Assembly: GCF_023667495.1 (NCBI RefSeq)
Contig: NZ_JAMOZL010000001.1
Coordinates: forward strand, 124,001 to 188,000
Reading direction: 5' to 3'
Length of the DNA: 64,000 nt
Origin: Dyadobacter sp. MSC1_007
GTDB lineage: Bacteria > Bacteroidota > Bacteroidia > Cytophagales > Spirosomataceae
Shown: positions 45,645-56,031 of the stretch, in pieces
Layout: each line of letters opens with the position of its first letter
How positions within the stretch are numbered: position 1 is the stretch's first letter
Notes under the pieces: model-generated
The model's input: the letters and a program-made list of their open reading frames with translations, nothing else
Database searches by the model: none
Told to the model about the DNA's origin: nothing
Made by a program: the position numbers and the translations under genes

Positions 45645-46463
45645 TCAGATATCGTTGAGCCGCGCCACGATCATGCCCGTATGTTTGGGCACAGACGCCA
45701 CATATTCGGCCAGGGGCACGTTGGACATGATCACTTTTTTGCCCGAAAGTGACGCATGTATCAGGTATGCACGGCTGCCTACTTTCGAGATAATGCCCAT
45801 ATGGTTTACATCCAGCCCTTCCACCGACGAGGTGAATGCGACAATATCGCCGTCGTGAAGCATAGGCTCCGCTTTCTGAATGCTGGCTTTTGGAATATAG
45901 CTGTGCTCGCGTGAATTGATTACATTTTCCTGTTGTTTCAGTTTTTCATAAACTTCACTTTCAGCCAGAGAAGGATAAAGGTTGGCATGTGTGCTCATGA
46001 AGTTGATTTCCTTGGTATAAGGCACCCCGCCGACTTTCGCGGTAATGTCTTCCAGGCGTCCGCGTTTCTGGTTTTCGTACATCCAGTCAAGGATGTAATG
46101 CAGCCGGGAAGGATATCCGTCGATAATGCCGTCGCGGTAGCGGAGCCTGGTCAGTTCTGTTTTATAATCTTCAAAGCTAGAATTTGCGGTTTTGGCAACG
46201 GCCAGGGCTATTACGCTTTCTACCAATGTAGTACAATCCAAGCCGTCGAATTTGCAGACGAGCCTTTCGGTAGGGTTGCCTTCCAGCGTGCCCGCTACAT
46301 AAGGCGTGCCCAGGAACGATTCGCTGATGCGGAGCACCTGCGTGCCGATGTCCGGGCTGTCCGGCAATTCCATTTTTTGCGTAAAAACTTTCTGCAGACC
46401 CGTTTGCGCATACAATGCATGCGATGCCAGAAAAAAAATGGAAAGAATTACAACTCTGATCAT
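45645..46463 (-). CDS. DUF1460 family protein (amidase-like), exported
   Basis: 272 residues with a signal peptide (1-19, ending HALYAQ). DUF1460 proteins have an NlpC/P60-like papain fold and are described as N-acetylmuramoyl-L-alanine amidase-like. The candidate nucleophile is the Cys in CKFDGLDCTTLVES, and a later His lies in VNHMGIISK, matching the usual Cys-His arrangement. It probably trims peptidoglycan fragments in the periplasm. Upstream of the MscS gene in the same operon. Confidence 0.85.
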   Translation of the reverse strand: MIRVVILSIFFLASHALYAQTGLQKVFTQKMELPDSPDIGTQVLRISESFLGTPYVAGTLEGNPTERLVCKFDGLDCTTLVESVIALAVAKTANSSFEDYKTELTRLRYRDGIIDGYPSRLHYILDWMYENQKRGRLEDITAKVGGVPYTKEINFMSTHANLYPSLAESEVYEKLKQQENVINSREHSYIPKASIQKAEPMLHDGDIVAFTSSVEGLDVNHMGIISKVGSRAYLIHASLSGKKVIMSNVPLAEYVASVPKHTGMIVARLNDI

Positions 46464-46582
46464 ACTTTGAATTTCTTTTAGGACCGGGTACGTTTATTTT
46501 TTTGAGGATTTTCTTTCCAGCGAAATAAGTCACAAAATCGGGAATAATGTAAAAATAGTGATCAAAAGCCCTTTTTGCAATC

Positions 46583-48586
46583 TTATATCTGTTTGTCGGC
46601 AAGCTCTTCCTGCAATTCTTCGCGCGTTTCACCTGCGCGCCGCACGGGAAAGAAAAATGCAGGTGCATGGTGAAAGAACTGCCATGAAAGGTTTCCCAAC
46701 AGACTTTTCACCTCACTCATAGGCGCATTGCGGGACTTCAGAGCGAATGCGATCGACAGACCGAAGCTGACCAGCACGTTCATAACCCCGATACTGGCAA
46801 TACCAATAATAGAATTCAGCCAGAGCTCCGTCGAAACATGGTTTTCCAGCCCGGAAACAGCCAATCCGAAGTTGCCCGACGCGAATGTAATGTGGCGGAT
46901 GTCCAGCGGCAGGCCTAATGTAAATCCAACAGCGCTGGTGGAACCGAGAAAAACACCTAGTGCAAAATTTCCTGCCAGCCCGCCAAAATTCCTTTCAAAA
47001 TACCCTGCAATGCGGTCCAGCTTACGTTGCCCGAAAAATCGGATGAGCCTGGGATGCTTCCGTATCCGCAACGAATATTTGTTGTAGATCCATTTATTCT
47101 CATAATATCCTGATATCAGTCCGGAAATCATGAGGTAAAAGCCGGCGAGCGCTGCGTGGGGCAATGCGAGACTTTGCCAGGCATTCAGTTCTGTGATCAT
47201 CCTGATTGCTTTGGCAGGGTCGGCGATATGATATTCATTGACCCGGAAATAGAGCCAGTCCAGGCCGTAGGCTACCGGAAACGCAAGGCTCGCATTCCCA
47301 ACCAGCGAAATAAACTGGCTCCGTATGAGCCGGATCAGTAGTTGCGTGGTTGAATGAAGCCAGTTCGGATTTTCGCCGTTGTTGCTCAGGTTGGCAGCAA
47401 TCGTCGAAGCCGTCATGGCCGGCTGTTTTGTCGCGATGGTAAATCCGAGGATATGGATCAACATAAACCCCAATGAATAATTGAGGCTATAAAAGAAAGC
47501 TTCCCAGAAAATCGGAAGGTGCTGAAAATACAGGCGCGTCTTGTTGGCACACATAAATGCCACAATAATCCCGCCCCCTGCCGCCTTACCAAACAATTTC
47601 CAGTAAGCCGATTTATCCGACGCTATGTAATGCTCGCCGGTTTTGGAAGTATTCTCAATGACCTTGAATGCAAGAAGTTGCAGATTGACCGAAAAGTGCT
47701 TTCTGAGACTGTACCTGGTATTTTCAGCGTAAACAAATTCTTTCAGTAGCTGCGCAGTGACCACCCACCGGCGCCGCGGGTCTTCCGTTTGCAAAAGTTC
47801 CAGCAATTGGGTCAGCCGTTTCAGGTATTGCTCGATCTGCCGTACCAGATAGGTCAGTTGGAGGCTGATACCGAAAATGTCCTTGTGTTTGTAGATGTAG
47901 CTGATCTGGCTCTTGCATTGGTTGATCATCACCAGGATATGCTTGTAATCGTTGTGGCGGCCAGCCTCGTCGTAATTACCTGCATTCAGGACTTTTTCGA
48001 CATACAGCATTACTTCCCGATTAAGTCCCAGAAAAGGCGAATCGAGGTCATCGACTTTCGGGATTTTGGAAACCACTTCCGGGTCCACGCCAAGGGTCGC
48101 CGCCCGCTGTGCAAGGATCACGATCGAATTCAGTACTTCCTTTTCAATGTAAGCACCAATGGCAGGGTCGATGGCTGAAAAGAGGTCTTCCAGAAAGAAC
48201 GCCCATTCATCGTCCGGAATGGCCTGGACCCATTGATAGTCTTTTTTATGGCAAAACAGCCGGTCGAAATGTGTCCGAAGCTCGTCGGGCTCGTCGATCG
48301 GCGGCAAAAACTTGAAGCTTAACCTGGAAGAAGCGTCGGAAAAGAAGCCTTTATTAGCGCCGATTTCGGATTCAGTCAGCAGCGAAACGAATTTGGTCGT
48401 GTACAGCGTGGAAAGGACCTGCTCGGCCAAAAGCGCCTTTTCACGCGGGTCCTGTAATATTCTACCCAGTACATTTTCAAAATATGACCTCTTTCCTGAC
48501 TTCGCAGCCCATTTCGCCCGGATAATCTCTACCAGTTTGGCTGCGTAGTTAATTCGCTCGGGTAATAAAGTACTATCCATATCCAC
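46583..48586 (-). CDS. Gcr/SpecificRecomb-family membrane protein
   Basis: 667 residues. Matches the family annotated 'site-specific recombinase' after Neisseria Gcr (PF10136): a helical N-terminal half (PREKALLAEQVLSTLYTTKF, PIDEPDELRTHFDRLFCHKK) and a C-terminal half with about 6-7 membrane segments. There are no tyrosine- or serine-recombinase active-site motifs, so the recombinase name is doubtful and a membrane function is more likely. It starts 9 nt after the GH13 gene and is probably in its operon. Confidence 0.78.
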   Translation of the reverse strand: MDMDSTLLPERINYAAKLVEIIRAKWAAKSGKRSYFENVLGRILQDPREKALLAEQVLSTLYTTKFVSLLTESEIGANKGFFSDASSRLSFKFLPPIDEPDELRTHFDRLFCHKKDYQWVQAIPDDEWAFFLEDLFSAIDPAIGAYIEKEVLNSIVILAQRAATLGVDPEVVSKIPKVDDLDSPFLGLNREVMLYVEKVLNAGNYDEAGRHNDYKHILVMINQCKSQISYIYKHKDIFGISLQLTYLVRQIEQYLKRLTQLLELLQTEDPRRRWVVTAQLLKEFVYAENTRYSLRKHFSVNLQLLAFKVIENTSKTGEHYIASDKSAYWKLFGKAAGGGIIVAFMCANKTRLYFQHLPIFWEAFFYSLNYSLGFMLIHILGFTIATKQPAMTASTIAANLSNNGENPNWLHSTTQLLIRLIRSQFISLVGNASLAFPVAYGLDWLYFRVNEYHIADPAKAIRMITELNAWQSLALPHAALAGFYLMISGLISGYYENKWIYNKYSLRIRKHPRLIRFFGQRKLDRIAGYFERNFGGLAGNFALGVFLGSTSAVGFTLGLPLDIRHITFASGNFGLAVSGLENHVSTELWLNSIIGIASIGVMNVLVSFGLSIAFALKSRNAPMSEVKSLLGNLSWQFFHHAPAFFFPVRRAGETREELQEELADKQI

Positions 48587-48595
48587 AAATCCATC

Positions 48596-50335
48596 TTATT
48601 TCTCCACGATTTCAAATACAAAAGAGGAAGTAGGGGGTAGTTCCAGGGCAACGCCCGTTGAAGTAATTTCGGCTGTTTTGAGGCTGATCATCGCTACCGA
48701 CACCGGAAATACAGGCCTTAACTTGTATTGCAGCGTATTGCCCAGTTTCAAAACATTGGTCCAGGCATCCTGCGGGATCTTAACAGCTGTTTCGACCGTA
48801 TGCGAAGTATGAAAGTTATAAACAAAAAGCAGTTTTTGGTTATCGGTATAGCGCAGATAGCTGTAAATGTACGTTTTATCATAATTGTACGACTGTCCAT
48901 CGCCGTTTACATATTGCAAATCATAAAAAGCCCCCGCATAAACCGCCTCGTTTTCGAGTACGAAATGGTTCATATTTCGGTAGAAGTTACGGAGTGTTTT
49001 TTGCTCTGTCGTCAGATGTTCTTCGTTGAACTTACCGCCATTGACCCATTGCTGAAACTCCGGCACGCCCCAGTAATCGAATATCGTCGTGCGGCCGTCC
49101 TCGCTTTGAAAACCCTCGGCTTCGTCGGGGTCGACACCCAGTTCCTGACCAAAATAGATCATCACCGGGCCGGTGTGCAATGTTGCGCTTAATACCATCG
49201 CTGGTAATGCTGTCCACGGGTTACCGGCAAAATAGCGGGAAGCAATACGTTGCTCATCGTGATTTTCAAGAAAACGGAGCATGTGCTGGCTGATATCGCC
49301 CGATTCGTGCTGCCAGATCCGGGTAATGTCCTCCGCGGTGCCATTTCCTTCGATCACTCGCCGCAGCGAGTTGTAAAGCCCTACTTTGTCATACAGATAA
49401 TCGAACTTACCGATATTGATGTAATTGCGGTACTCGAACGGGTTATAGATCTCGGCAATGAAAATCACCGCAGGACTGGCTTTTTTAACTTCCGGGATCA
49501 CCCAGCCCCAGAACTCGACAGGCACCATTTCGGCCATATCGCACCGGAACCCATCGACTCCTTTTTTTGCCCAGAAAATCAATATATCACGCATTTTCAG
49601 CCACGTGGACGGGATAGGATCGAAATGCTTGGTCCTTCCATTCAGATAATCGACACCATAGTTGAGTTTGATAGTCTCATACCAGTCGTACTGGCTTGGC
49701 TGCGCCTGAAAAACGTCGTTTCCAGTAGCTTTGGCGGGTCGTTCGTGATAAGGTTCGGTGACAGGCACCGGCGGCGTATGCCCTTCCGGCACTATAAAGT
49801 CATGATTGGGGATATAATAGAAATTGTTCGAAGGGTTGAATGCGACAGTATTGTCATCGTCTTCCCCAAAATCCTTCGTCCCGACAGGCATCACATCCGA
49901 ATGATATTGCCTGGCTACATGATTAGGGATAAAATCGATAATGGCCTTCAAACCGTGCGCATGCGTCCGGGCGATCAGATTGTCGAATTCCTGCATGCGG
50001 TTGGGCACATCTACGGCCAGGTCGGGATCTACATCGTAATAATCCTTGACGGCATAAGGCGATCCTGCGATGCCTTTTACGATCAGCGGATGGTCGGGTT
50101 TGATCCCGAACTGCGAGTAATCCGTGAGCGTCGCATGTTCGAGCACGCCGGTGTACCACATATGTGTAATCCCGAAATCCTTCAATGCCAAAAGCGCGGT
50201 ATCGTCGATATCGTTGAATTTGCCGCAGCCATTCTCTTCAATGGTACCGTAAAATTTATTCGTAGTATTCTGGTTGCCAAAAAGGCGGGTAAAGACCTGG
50301 TAAATAACGAATTTATCTTGGTTGACAACAGTCAT
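48596..50335 (-). CDS. Alpha-amylase family glycoside hydrolase (GH13), cytoplasmic
   Basis: 579 residues from ATG 50335 (MTVVNQDKFVIYQVFTRLFG); the frame extends to 50476 but would cross the divergent pgmB promoter. No signal peptide. GH13 regions: DFIPNHVA (I), GFRCDMAE with nucleophile Asp (II), FIAEIY with acid/base Glu (III) and FLENHDEQ with transition-state Asp (IV). It acts on alpha-glucan or maltodextrin inside the cell. Divergent from the beta-phosphoglucomutase and GH65 genes, which form the rest of a maltose/maltodextrin locus. Confidence 0.9.
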   Translation of the reverse strand: MTVVNQDKFVIYQVFTRLFGNQNTTNKFYGTIEENGCGKFNDIDDTALLALKDFGITHMWYTGVLEHATLTDYSQFGIKPDHPLIVKGIAGSPYAVKDYYDVDPDLAVDVPNRMQEFDNLIARTHAHGLKAIIDFIPNHVARQYHSDVMPVGTKDFGEDDDNTVAFNPSNNFYYIPNHDFIVPEGHTPPVPVTEPYHERPAKATGNDVFQAQPSQYDWYETIKLNYGVDYLNGRTKHFDPIPSTWLKMRDILIFWAKKGVDGFRCDMAEMVPVEFWGWVIPEVKKASPAVIFIAEIYNPFEYRNYINIGKFDYLYDKVGLYNSLRRVIEGNGTAEDITRIWQHESGDISQHMLRFLENHDEQRIASRYFAGNPWTALPAMVLSATLHTGPVMIYFGQELGVDPDEAEGFQSEDGRTTIFDYWGVPEFQQWVNGGKFNEEHLTTEQKTLRNFYRNMNHFVLENEAVYAGAFYDLQYVNGDGQSYNYDKTYIYSYLRYTDNQKLLFVYNFHTSHTVETAVKIPQDAWTNVLKLGNTLQYKLRPVFPVSVAMISLKTAEITSTGVALELPPTSSFVFEIVEK

Positions 50336-50466
50336 AGGAGTTTTGATTTTGGTATTTTGATGCAGATCAGTCGGGAATTCTGGTGGTGGCGAAACCGCGC
50401 ATTTTGGCCCTGACGCAGCAAAACGGGATTTTTTACTATTTTGCAAGATATTAAATTTGAAACGAT

Positions 50467-51129
50467 ATGCCCTCAATACAAGCGTGCCTTTTTGATCTCG
50501 ACGGTGTGATCGTGGACACAGCCCAATACCATTACATTGCCTGGCGCGAACTCGCCAATGGCCTTGGCTTTGATTTATCCATTGAACAAAATGAGCTGTT
50601 AAAAGGTGTGAGCAGGATGGAATCGCTGGAAATTATCCTGGGGATTGGAGGCGTACAAATGCCGGAAGAAGAGAAGCTTACGCGCGCGGCAATCAAGAAT
50701 GCCCGGTACCTCGAACTTTGCATGCAAATGACACCAGCCGACACGCTGCCCGGCGTGCGCAATTTCCTCGACGAACTGAAACAGAACTCCATTCGGATCG
50801 GTCTGGGCTCGGCGAGTAAAAATGCTAGGGCTATCCTCGAAAGAATTGATATGCTGGCCTATTTTGAAACTATTGTGGATGGCAACCGTATCACAAAAGG
50901 CAAACCCGATCCGCAGGTGTTTCTGCTCGGCGCCGAAGATCTGAATACTCCGCCGGTATCTTGTGCTGTGTTTGAAGATGCGGTAGCGGGCATCCAGTCG
51001 GCTAAGGCTGCTGGCATGTTGGCTGTCGGCATTGGTCAGGCATCTGTTCTCACGGAAGCGGATGTGGTGGTGCCCGGCTTTACAAATTTCAGCCTGAGCC
51101 ACCTCGAAGAACTTGCCGCAAGCTTATAA
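50467..51129 (+). CDS. pgmB: Beta-phosphoglucomutase (HAD family)
   Basis: 220 residues. HAD motif I FDLDGVIVDT with nucleophile Asp and acid/base Asp, motif II GLGSASKN, Lys in KGKPDPQVF and motif IV FEDAVAGIQSA. The cap domain and the immediate neighbour GH65 phosphorylase (51-nt gap) support beta-phosphoglucomutase rather than another HAD phosphatase: it converts beta-glucose-1-phosphate from phosphorolysis to glucose-6-phosphate. Confidence 0.92.
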   Translation: MPSIQACLFDLDGVIVDTAQYHYIAWRELANGLGFDLSIEQNELLKGVSRMESLEIILGIGGVQMPEEEKLTRAAIKNARYLELCMQMTPADTLPGVRNFLDELKQNSIRIGLGSASKNARAILERIDMLAYFETIVDGNRITKGKPDPQVFLLGAEDLNTPPVSCAVFEDAVAGIQSAKAAGMLAVGIGQASVLTEADVVVPGFTNFSLSHLEELAASL

Positions 51130-51180
51130 AGGGCATGGCGCATGCCACTCACTTTCCTATTGCTATTAATGATCTGAAAA

Positions 51181-53496
51181 ATGAAGAATTACATCACCCA
51201 TGATGAATGGTGCATAGTTGAAGACGGTTTTCATCCTCAACACAACGAAATAACGGAAAGCTTGATGAGCCTTGGCAACGGCCGGATGGGGCAGCGGGGA
51301 AATTTGGAAGAAGGTTATTCAGGAAAAACGCTGCTTGGTAACTATGTGGCAGGCGTATATTTTCCGGATAAAACGCGGGTAGGCTGGTGGAAGAACGGTT
51401 ATCCCAACTATTTCGCCAAAGTGCTCAATGCCTGCAACTGGATCGGGATCGATATCCGGATCGGAACGGAGATCCTTGATTTGAATACCTGTAAGATTGA
51501 GGAATTCAGGCGGGTGCTCAACATGAAGGAAGGTATTCTCGAACGCACTGCGACAGTAACATTGTCGGGCGGAAGGAAACTGCGGATTCATTCGAAGCGC
51601 TTTTGCAGCATGGCCGACGACGAGGCAGGCGCGATCAGCTACACCATGATCCCGTTGAATTTTACAGACCATTTTACCATAAAACCTTATCTGGACGGCA
51701 ATATCCGCAACCGGGATTCGAATTATGACGAGTCGTTCTGGAATGAAATCCAGGCCGAAGCCGCGGGTGCAGAAGGTTACCTGATCCTGGAAACCAAAGA
51801 AAATCCTTACCAGGTACAGCAGTTCAGGGTGGCTACCGGAATGTATTTCGACGTTAAAATCGACGGCGCCAAAGTAGAAAACACGGTCGAAAATCGGGTC
51901 GAGGGTAAATATGTGTCCGGTTCGGTCTGCGTGGAAGGCCGGGAAGGACAGGCGATAACCATTTATAAATATGCTGTAAACCTTTCATCGGAAAACTACG
52001 CGAAGAATGAGCTCCTGGCGAATGCGAAATCGTACATTTCGCGTATTGTTTCCAAAGGCTTCGACTGCATGTACGCCGAGCATATCCAGGCCTGGGCGGA
52101 TAAGTGGGCGAAAAACGACATCACCATCGCTGGTGACGTGGCAGCCCAGCAAGGCATTCGGTTTAATATATTTCACCTCGGACAGACCTACACCGGCGAA
52201 GACGAGCGACTGAACATAGGTCCGAAAGGCTTTACCGGAGAGAAATATGGCGGTAGCACTTACTGGGATACCGAGGCCTATTGCATTCCATTTTATCTGT
52301 CCACCGCCGATCAGAAAGTAGCGCGTAACCTGCTTGTATACCGGCATAAGCAGCTCCAAAAAGCCATTGAAAATGCTGCCAAGCTCGGTTTTACGGACGG
52401 TGCTGCATTATATCCGATGGTAACCATGAACGGAGAGGAATGTCACAACGAATGGGAGATTACCTTCGAAGAAATTCACCGTAATGGGGCCATTGCCTAC
52501 GCTATTTACGATTACGTTCGGTATACCGGCGATGAAAGCTATCTGACGGAATTTGGCCTGGAAGTACTGATCGGTATCTCACGGTTCTGGAAACAGCGCG
52601 TCAACTGGTCGGCGGATAAAAAACAATATGTAATGCTCGGCGTTACCGGGCCCAATGAATACGAAAACAACGTCAACAACAACTGGTACACCAACTACAT
52701 CGCCTGCTGGACGCTGCGGTACACGCTCGAAGTGATCGACCGGCTGTGGAAAGACGATTCGAGAACGCTGAACGAGATCATTTTCAAAACGGATTTACAG
52801 CTGAATTCGGAGCTGGCGGCGTGGAAGCACATTGTTGAAAATATGCATTACCCGTACGACGAAACACGGCAGGTGTACTTGCAGCAGCAGGGCTTTCTGG
52901 ATAAGGAATTATTGACCGTCGATGACATTGCCGCACACAGGCCGATTAATCAAAAATGGTCGTGGGACCGCATTCTGAGGTCGTGTTTTATCAAGCAGGC
53001 CGATGTTTTGCAGGGATTGTATTTCTTCGAGCACGAATTCGATGCGCAGGTGATCCGTCGGAATTTTGAGTTTTACGAACCGATGACCGTGCACGAATCG
53101 TCGCTGTCGCCTTGTGTGCACGCCATTCTCGCGGCGGGACTTGGCTTGAAACAAAAGGCATATGAAATGTACGTACGGACTGCGCGCCTCGATCTTGACG
53201 ATTACAACAACGATACCGAAGACGGATTGCACATCACTTCCATGGCTGGCACCTGGATGAGCATCGTAAAAGGATTTGCCGGACAGCGGGTTGTGAATGG
53301 TATGCTGGCCCTGAAACCTTATTTGCCGCAGGAGTGGGAGGGCTATTCGTTCCGGATCGGGTTCCGCGGGAGCTTGTTGCGTGTATCCGTTTCAAGACAG
53401 TCGGTTTCGATTGAGAATACATCGGAAACGCCTCTTTCTCTATTGGTTAATGACCAGAAGATATTTGTGGACGGACGTGCTTCTGTGCAACTCTAA
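51181..53496 (+). CDS. Glycoside hydrolase family 65 phosphorylase, probably maltose phosphorylase
   Basis: 771 residues, full GH65 length. An N-terminal beta-sandwich (about 1-260) precedes an (alpha/alpha)6 barrel. GFTGEKYGGSTYWDTEAYC is the substrate-site signature and TGPNEYENN contains the likely general-acid Glu. No signal peptide, so it is cytoplasmic. It should split maltose with phosphate into glucose and beta-glucose-1-phosphate, which PgmB then uses. Trehalose or kojibiose specificity cannot be fully excluded by sequence; the GH13 neighbour favours maltose. Confidence 0.9.
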   Translation: MKNYITHDEWCIVEDGFHPQHNEITESLMSLGNGRMGQRGNLEEGYSGKTLLGNYVAGVYFPDKTRVGWWKNGYPNYFAKVLNACNWIGIDIRIGTEILDLNTCKIEEFRRVLNMKEGILERTATVTLSGGRKLRIHSKRFCSMADDEAGAISYTMIPLNFTDHFTIKPYLDGNIRNRDSNYDESFWNEIQAEAAGAEGYLILETKENPYQVQQFRVATGMYFDVKIDGAKVENTVENRVEGKYVSGSVCVEGREGQAITIYKYAVNLSSENYAKNELLANAKSYISRIVSKGFDCMYAEHIQAWADKWAKNDITIAGDVAAQQGIRFNIFHLGQTYTGEDERLNIGPKGFTGEKYGGSTYWDTEAYCIPFYLSTADQKVARNLLVYRHKQLQKAIENAAKLGFTDGAALYPMVTMNGEECHNEWEITFEEIHRNGAIAYAIYDYVRYTGDESYLTEFGLEVLIGISRFWKQRVNWSADKKQYVMLGVTGPNEYENNVNNNWYTNYIACWTLRYTLEVIDRLWKDDSRTLNEIIFKTDLQLNSELAAWKHIVENMHYPYDETRQVYLQQQGFLDKELLTVDDIAAHRPINQKWSWDRILRSCFIKQADVLQGLYFFEHEFDAQVIRRNFEFYEPMTVHESSLSPCVHAILAAGLGLKQKAYEMYVRTARLDLDDYNNDTEDGLHITSMAGTWMSIVKGFAGQRVVNGMLALKPYLPQEWEGYSFRIGFRGSLLRVSVSRQSVSIENTSETPLSLLVNDQKIFVDGRASVQL

Positions 53497-53634
53497 TTAC
53501 TACTGGTTACTTAGAATGATGTTATTTACCTAAAAAGTTATATTTTGAGCAGAAATTAGCAAACGGTTAAAGCAATTATTGTAATTCTCCGACATTCCTT
53601 GTAGGTTAGTAGCTTTTGAGCCATTCAATTGACT

Positions 53635-55911
53635 ATGGTACAGAAAATCTGCTTACTTGTTGTGACAGGTATGTTGTTGATGCTGACGGTTTTATATCCA
53701 GAACAAGCGTCAGCTCAGGATTTTAGTGAGTGTCAGAGAATTGTAAAAGATCTTCTACCTGTCTTCAACCGTTCCTTCGAAGAGAATAATCCTGCGTTGC
53801 TTCGTGACGAAGCATATCAGCGTGGAATCCGCAATCTTCAGGCCGCCTACGCTTTGTATCACAAACAGGCATTTCAACCGTCCGATTCGGTGCAGCGGAT
53901 GAATAATGAAGCTGTGGTACTCGCATTATCCGGCAATTACCAGAAGGCGTTACATATCATGGAAAGCCTGGATTTGTCGACCCAGGACCCGCACTTACGT
54001 TATAACCGCGGATTGTTCGCGTTACTGTCAGGCAGGTTTGCAGCAGCGCGGAATGATTTCGCCGACGGGCCGGGCGGGTCGCATGCTGTGCTGAACACCC
54101 TGGTATCGTTTGGGAAGGAAAAAAAATATAGCGACGCCAGCAGTTTTGCCGAAGGCAATTCGGCCAAGAACACCGATGGTAAGTGGAATTACAATGTCGG
54201 GATGGCGCATAAGTATAATAAAAGGATGGAAGAAGCGGTCGACGAGATCACCGCGGCGATCCGCCAGAAGGATGAGATGGCTTACCGGTTGCAGCGCGGT
54301 GATATATTAATGCGGACCGGCAACGAAAAAAAGGCCGTCAAGGATTTTGAAAAAGTAGCGCGTACGCACTCGAAAGCACAGATTCGCTACGCTAACGCAT
54401 TGCTATCGCTCAATCAGTTTGGAGCGGCCAAAGCGGTTTTTGAAAAATATCTGGAAACCGACGATCGTACCTTTCGCGGTGATGCTTACCTGGGTATGGC
54501 GCATTCGTGCTACGGCCTCAACCAAACCAGCGAGGCGCAGCGCTATTATAGACTGGCGTCGACGCTCAAACGCGAAACGCCCGCATTACAATCGGGAATT
54601 GCGAATACGCACCTTAGCAAACACGAATACCAGACTGCATTTACGCTTTTCGACCGTGTCATCAAAAAAGACTCGACCTATCTGCCCGCTTATCTGGGAC
54701 GCGCAGTGGCTTATTACGGGCAGAAGAAATACGATCTGGCGCTCCGTGATTTCAAGAAAGGGGAGAAGGCTATGAACGAGGATAACAAGTTTTTCGCCGA
54801 CTTGTTCGTAACCAAAGCATTTTCGGAATACTATTTAAAAAAGGGCGCAGCTGCCCAGGAAGATTTTCAGAAAGCCATCAAGCTTGATCCTGCCCGGTAT
54901 GAGGCGCTCGCCGGGCTGAGCAGCATTATGATCGACCAGAAAAGGTTCTCGGAAGCAGGGCAGTATCTGGCAAAAGCATTGCAATATGAGCAGGGATATG
55001 ACCTCATGTGGAGCAATTACGGTAACCTGCTGATGCATTTCGATATGTATAAAAAAGCGTATCAGGTTTTCAAACGTGCAGTAGGCCTCAATCCCGCAAA
55101 CGTGAATGCTCAGAACGGATGGGGAATCGTGCTGCTAGAAAACGATCAGCTCGACAAATCAATGGCTGTCTTCGATAGTCTTGTGCGCGAGAAGCCGGAG
55201 CTTCCGTTCCTGCATAATAACCACGGGATCGTGCAGGCGTACATCGGTAACCGGCATGGTCAGAAACACCAGGTAAATGAGGCTAATGCGCGTTATGATG
55301 GTGCATTTGAGGATTTTAAGCTTGCTATGGCCGCGGCTCCTTCCCGTAAATTCTACAATGTGAACCAGGGAAATGTGTACCGCTATCTTGAAAAATACGA
55401 CGAGGCGAAGCTCAGTTATCAGACGTATCAGGACAAGAGTGCATTGAATAATACTGCCGTGATGTACGCAGGTCAAGACCGGTTAAGAGACGCGAAGTAT
55501 TATCTCGGCATTGCGATCCAGATCGATTCTCTTCACCGCGTGTTTCAGTACAATATGGCAGTACTTGCCAAGGGTAAGCAGAAGGAGATGATGCGACTTG
55601 TCGCTTCCTCCGATGAAAACAGTCCTTTCTCCGATATCGGCATCAAATACAGCACCGATGGTTTCGTGACGATTTATCTCTATGATTACGAATATGACGT
55701 GCTTTCCTTTCCGGGCAGACATTACATGCCGTTACCGGTTGCGGAATATAAGGAAGACTATTTCATTCCGGAATACGATTTCAAACTGATAGCTTACGAA
55801 AAAAAGAAGGGCTCATCCCCCAAGAAAAAGCGGCCACATTACCGTAGCCAGAAAGTAAAAATGCCGGGAGCAAAAGCAAGATCCGGTACAAAGTGTCCGG
55901 TACTGTTTTGA
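53635..55911 (+). CDS. Exported tetratricopeptide-repeat protein
   Basis: 758 residues from ATG 53635; a TTG at 53629 is in frame but less likely. A signal peptide (1-28, ending ASAQ) is followed by about 12-15 TPR helical pairs (for example AYLGRAVAYYGQKKYDLALR and AYQVFKRAVGLNPANVNAQN) to about residue 650. The C-terminus is beta-rich, then a basic tail (KKKRPHYRSQKVKMPGAKAR). It is probably a periplasmic or surface scaffold; partner unknown. Confidence 0.87.
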   Translation: MVQKICLLVVTGMLLMLTVLYPEQASAQDFSECQRIVKDLLPVFNRSFEENNPALLRDEAYQRGIRNLQAAYALYHKQAFQPSDSVQRMNNEAVVLALSGNYQKALHIMESLDLSTQDPHLRYNRGLFALLSGRFAAARNDFADGPGGSHAVLNTLVSFGKEKKYSDASSFAEGNSAKNTDGKWNYNVGMAHKYNKRMEEAVDEITAAIRQKDEMAYRLQRGDILMRTGNEKKAVKDFEKVARTHSKAQIRYANALLSLNQFGAAKAVFEKYLETDDRTFRGDAYLGMAHSCYGLNQTSEAQRYYRLASTLKRETPALQSGIANTHLSKHEYQTAFTLFDRVIKKDSTYLPAYLGRAVAYYGQKKYDLALRDFKKGEKAMNEDNKFFADLFVTKAFSEYYLKKGAAAQEDFQKAIKLDPARYEALAGLSSIMIDQKRFSEAGQYLAKALQYEQGYDLMWSNYGNLLMHFDMYKKAYQVFKRAVGLNPANVNAQNGWGIVLLENDQLDKSMAVFDSLVREKPELPFLHNNHGIVQAYIGNRHGQKHQVNEANARYDGAFEDFKLAMAAAPSRKFYNVNQGNVYRYLEKYDEAKLSYQTYQDKSALNNTAVMYAGQDRLRDAKYYLGIAIQIDSLHRVFQYNMAVLAKGKQKEMMRLVASSDENSPFSDIGIKYSTDGFVTIYLYDYEYDVLSFPGRHYMPLPVAEYKEDYFIPEYDFKLIAYEKKKGSSPKKKRPHYRSQKVKMPGAKARSGTKCPVLF

Positions 55912-56031
55912 CAGGTTAACCACCGCTAAACATCCGACTTCTGCATTTTGAGCAAAAAATTCCACGTCTCATTGTGAACAAATCCACATATGAAGCAAGT
56001 TTTTCCACTGATATCGGTTCATTAAGGCTTC

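Noticed and set aside
46583..48586. A site-specific recombinase gene suggesting a mobile element
   Set aside because: The family carries that name but the protein has membrane helices, no recombinase catalytic motif and no flanking att-like repeats.
49250..50413. A 387-codon open frame on the plus strand inside the GH13 gene
   Set aside because: It is fully antisense to a gene with all GH13 catalytic motifs, and its translation shows no domain.
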